From Gnetum montanum (Eukaryota; Streptophyta; Gnetopsida; Gnetales; Gnetaceae), in the NCBI GenBank assembly GCA_015680685.1, contig MNCI01007695.1, forward strand, positions 239,177 through 303,176: a stretch of 64,000 bases of DNA. Direction: 5' to 3'. This document shows positions 61,595 to 64,000 of this stretch, in pieces (positions within the stretch are counted from its first letter, which is position 1; each line of letters starts with the position of its first letter). The notes under the pieces were generated by a model, which worked only from the letters and a program-made list of their open reading frames with translations, was not told where the DNA came from and ran no database searches. The position numbers and the translations under genes were made by a program.

Positions 61595-62456
61595 TGGTGA
61601 GTCACAATTTGCCAGGCCCCAATATTAGACACACAATATTGAGTATGCGATATTGTAGCTTGGATACGATATCGTATACATGATATCGTGATTCCTGTAT
61701 TAACCTATAAATATAGCACTCAAGTGCACAGTGAGGAAGTAGTAGATCACTAGAGAGTTAGAAATTCTTTTCTTTTCTTATAGTCAGTTTTAGTGTTCTT
61801 TCCAAGTGCATGCTTGCAGTGTAATGGTTGTAATTGTATGGAACCTTTGTTCAAGTGTGATGTACTTGGACATGCACATGATCAACAATAAAGATCAAGA
61901 TTACTCCATCATTACAACATTCACTTAGCTTTTAATTATTTTAATTATTGATTATTTATTACTATTTTATTAGCTAATATTTATTTTATTGTCATTTACT
62001 ATTCCTATTGTTAACACGGAATGAGTATGCCTTAATCATGAACATTTAAGTGCAACTACCTGGTAACCCAGTAATGTATCGAGTAGTGCTTTGAGTGATG
62101 TGTGTTTGATAATCCTAGGAGTAGTATGTGAAGTACAAGATTTGTGTAGATGATTAGGGATGGATGCTTATTACACGTAGGCTAGTTTAGATCTTATTTC
62201 CTATTGCCAATTAGCTTAATTATGTTATCTCTTATTGTCCTTAGGAGTAGCATAGTAGTAGGGATCACATCATACACCTCACTTTAGATTAAACCATACG
62301 TGAAAAAGCAAATACTAGTCCAAGTGGGAAGATAGTGAACTGTGATCAACACATAACTGTCTAGGTGTGACAACTAGTCCATCCACAGAGTTCGACCAGA
62401 TCACGCGTACATGCTCATATTTGTATGGTTGAGTGTAGGGGGTACCTCGCTCATCA
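61595..62456 (+). repeat. 3' LTR of element E
   Basis: 862 bp, after the purine tract tttagtcgtgggggta (61579-61594). Begins tggtgagtcacaa, ends gtacctcgctcatca. GATATC pairs: AATATT 61635-61640 / GATATT 61649-61654 and GATATC 61668-61673 / GATATC 61682-61687, 8 bp apart. TATA in acctataaatatagc (about 61704). It lacks the 40-bp duplication of the 5' LTR. Confidence 0.88.
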
Positions 62457-62461
62457 TCAAG

Positions 62462-64000
62462 AGACCAACTACCAATTATAAATTAGCAATGAAAAATAAT
62501 ATTTCATTGATAACACTCCAAGGAAAGCCCATATGTACTTCTAATGAATTAATACTCCATTCATAACATTACAATATTAACTCCAAGTGAACTTTTGGCT
62601 TCTATGTTTATATCTTTGTATTGCAATACATAAGGAATGAAATTCAAAAGAACAAGAAAAGCATGAATAGAAAAAAACAATTCGTAAATATTTATAAATA
62701 TTTTGATACATAAGATTTATTAGAAAAGTTGAAATTAGTTATCCTTCTCATCATGCAATCATAGTGACATAACCATAATTATTATGAAATACATCGAATC
62801 TTGTAAAATGACAACTTGGATAATTATTAATACAATTTATGGACTAAAATTTAATGGAACATAATATTTATTAATAAAATTAGAATTAGTTATTAGTCTC
62901 ATCATGCAATCATAATGATTTGACAAAATTATTATGGAGTACATCTATTATTGAGCACATTGTACCACCAACATCGATATCTTCCTCACGATGAAAATCA
63001 CAAGGATGAGATGTTCTTTCGAACTTGTGTTTAGGTGTTTGTTGGTCTCTAGAAACACCAAGGCAAGAATACCTCCAAATAAACTCAATGATTATACCAA
63101 AAAGTATGTGTTTCGAGCTATCATTAAGTACTAACTTCACAATATTTCATACTAAAAATGTTAAATAGATAACAATGCTTTTATTAGAAGTAGCTTTGTT
63201 GAATTGGTTGAAGTAGCTCCCATGTTAGCTTAAATTTTTTCAAATTCAAGATTGTCATTGATAGTATCATTTGTGAGCCTAGTAACCAACATAACTCTAT
63301 TTGTACTATAGTAATAGCTTTCTATTAGCTTTTAGTTAAATTAACAAGTCTTGCACCTTCTTATACATATGTTAAATAAAGCTTGTCTATTTGAAGTCGC
63401 TTCTTTGAGCTTTAATGAGCTTCATGCTACTATTAGCTTGGCTTTGATTCTTGGATCTATTCATTGAGTTGTTGTCTTCACATGGCCTTCATGCTACCAT
63501 CAGCTGTATCTTTTCATAGACCTGTTTTGATTCATTATATTAGAAAGCTAATGTGGAAGAATGATTTTAAGACTTATTCATAGAGCTAATATTTAGTTCT
63601 ATGTGATACTCCTTACCACTCACTAAGCTAGATTAAAAATGAAATGTGCATATGCATGAAATGTAATGTTTATGTGCTTGAGATAAGCTCTAACATGGTG
63701 AATCTGATGTGGTAGAGCTGATACGATGCCTACTGATAGAAAAAAAATTTGGCTTTATGAATCAACTCTACAAGGAGGCTAATGTGGTTGATGCTAACAT
63801 GGTAGGGCTTCTTTGTAGAACCTCTTATAATCTATTTGAACTTCCTCTACAAGCTAATGAAGCTACTGTGGTAGAGCTATTTCTAAGCTTCATGAATAAT
63901 GCTCTGGCTTTGGCTTTCCAACACTAACATGGTAGAGATAAAAAGTGAGCTTGGTTGTAGTGTGGTATTTTAACTTTATGAACTGGTTCTACAAGACAAT
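62462..64000. other. no recognisable gene
   Basis: AT-rich flank of element E, possibly a continuation of the copia-containing host sequence. Within 63640-63950 the phrase 'atggtagagct' or a variant recurs several times, but I could not define a repeat unit. Frames 62910-63140 (minus) and 63709-63927 are unrecognised. Confidence 0.4.

Larger units (their letters stand above)
53195..62456 (+). mobile_element. element E: complete pol-less LTR retrotransposon (gag + ORF2), duplication tcaag
   Basis: 9,262 bp with LTRs 53195-54078 and 61595-62456, and tcaag at 53190-53194 and 62457-62461. A primer site follows the 5' LTR and a purine tract precedes the 3' LTR. The 7.5-kb internal region has gag, a spacer, a promoter-like block, a candidate intron and ORF2. 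No protease, RT, RNase H or integrase pattern is seen in any frame, so it would have needed a partner such as element C to move. It inserted in the copia-containing sequence after the solo LTR's host element had arrived. Confidence 0.9.

Noticed and set aside
1-64000. tRNA, rRNA or organelle-derived segments
   Set aside because: I scanned for conserved tRNA/rRNA stretches and saw none, but a covariance-model search was not possible.

Overview
The window looks like nuclear DNA of a seed plant: AT-rich, gene-poor, and built mostly of old nested LTR retrotransposons, with GT-AG introns and LINE remnants. One host gene appears intact: a two-exon GT37 (FUT1-type) fucosyltransferase on the minus strand at 24036-26176. 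I cannot name the species from sequence alone.

Layout. 1-5257: an unrecognised coding remnant, the 5' part of a minus-strand LTR element (family B) and part of an FCP1-like phosphatase pseudogene. 5263-9682: a complete, internally short LTR element (family A, target duplication ctact) sitting inside that pseudogene; its 3' LTR was later hit by a family-B solo LTR (8007-9126, duplication acaat). 9683-9960: the rest of the pseudogene. About 11970-20850: a decayed Ty3/gypsy element of Tat/Ogre type (element C) with RT, RNase H, an archaeal-type second RNase H, integrase, two kinds of tandem repeat, a downstream coiled-coil ORF and a 3' LTR; its pol is split by a solo LTR (12454-13187, duplication cctat). 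21850-22794: an RTE-type LINE on the minus strand. 24036-26200: the fucosyltransferase gene. 27511-33700: a diverged tandem segmental duplication. 34200-35220: an L1-type LINE tail next to an assembly gap. 35726-36849: a second Tat-type integrase. About 37470-45427: element D. 49300-53194: a decayed Ty1/copia element, split by a solo LTR (51653-52495, duplication gaaga) and then by element E. 53195-62456: element E, complete with both LTRs and duplication tcaag. 62462-64000: nothing recognised.

The most interesting system is the family represented by D and E, with C as a probable autonomous relative. D and E carry a gag-like gene with an unusual CX2CX3HX4C knuckle, no pol, and a long second gene (ORF2: a possible plant-transposon-protein domain followed by coiled coil). 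Ahead of ORF2 both copies keep a GATATC-rich, TATA-bearing, promoter-like block that resembles the LTR U3, and two candidate GT-AG introns at matching positions. Element C has a homologue of the ORF2 C-terminus downstream of pol. This suggests a three-gene retrotransposon (gag, pol, ORF2) with pol-less derivatives, in which ORF2 has its own promoter or splicing. Functions are inferred; domain and homology statements were read by eye without database searches.
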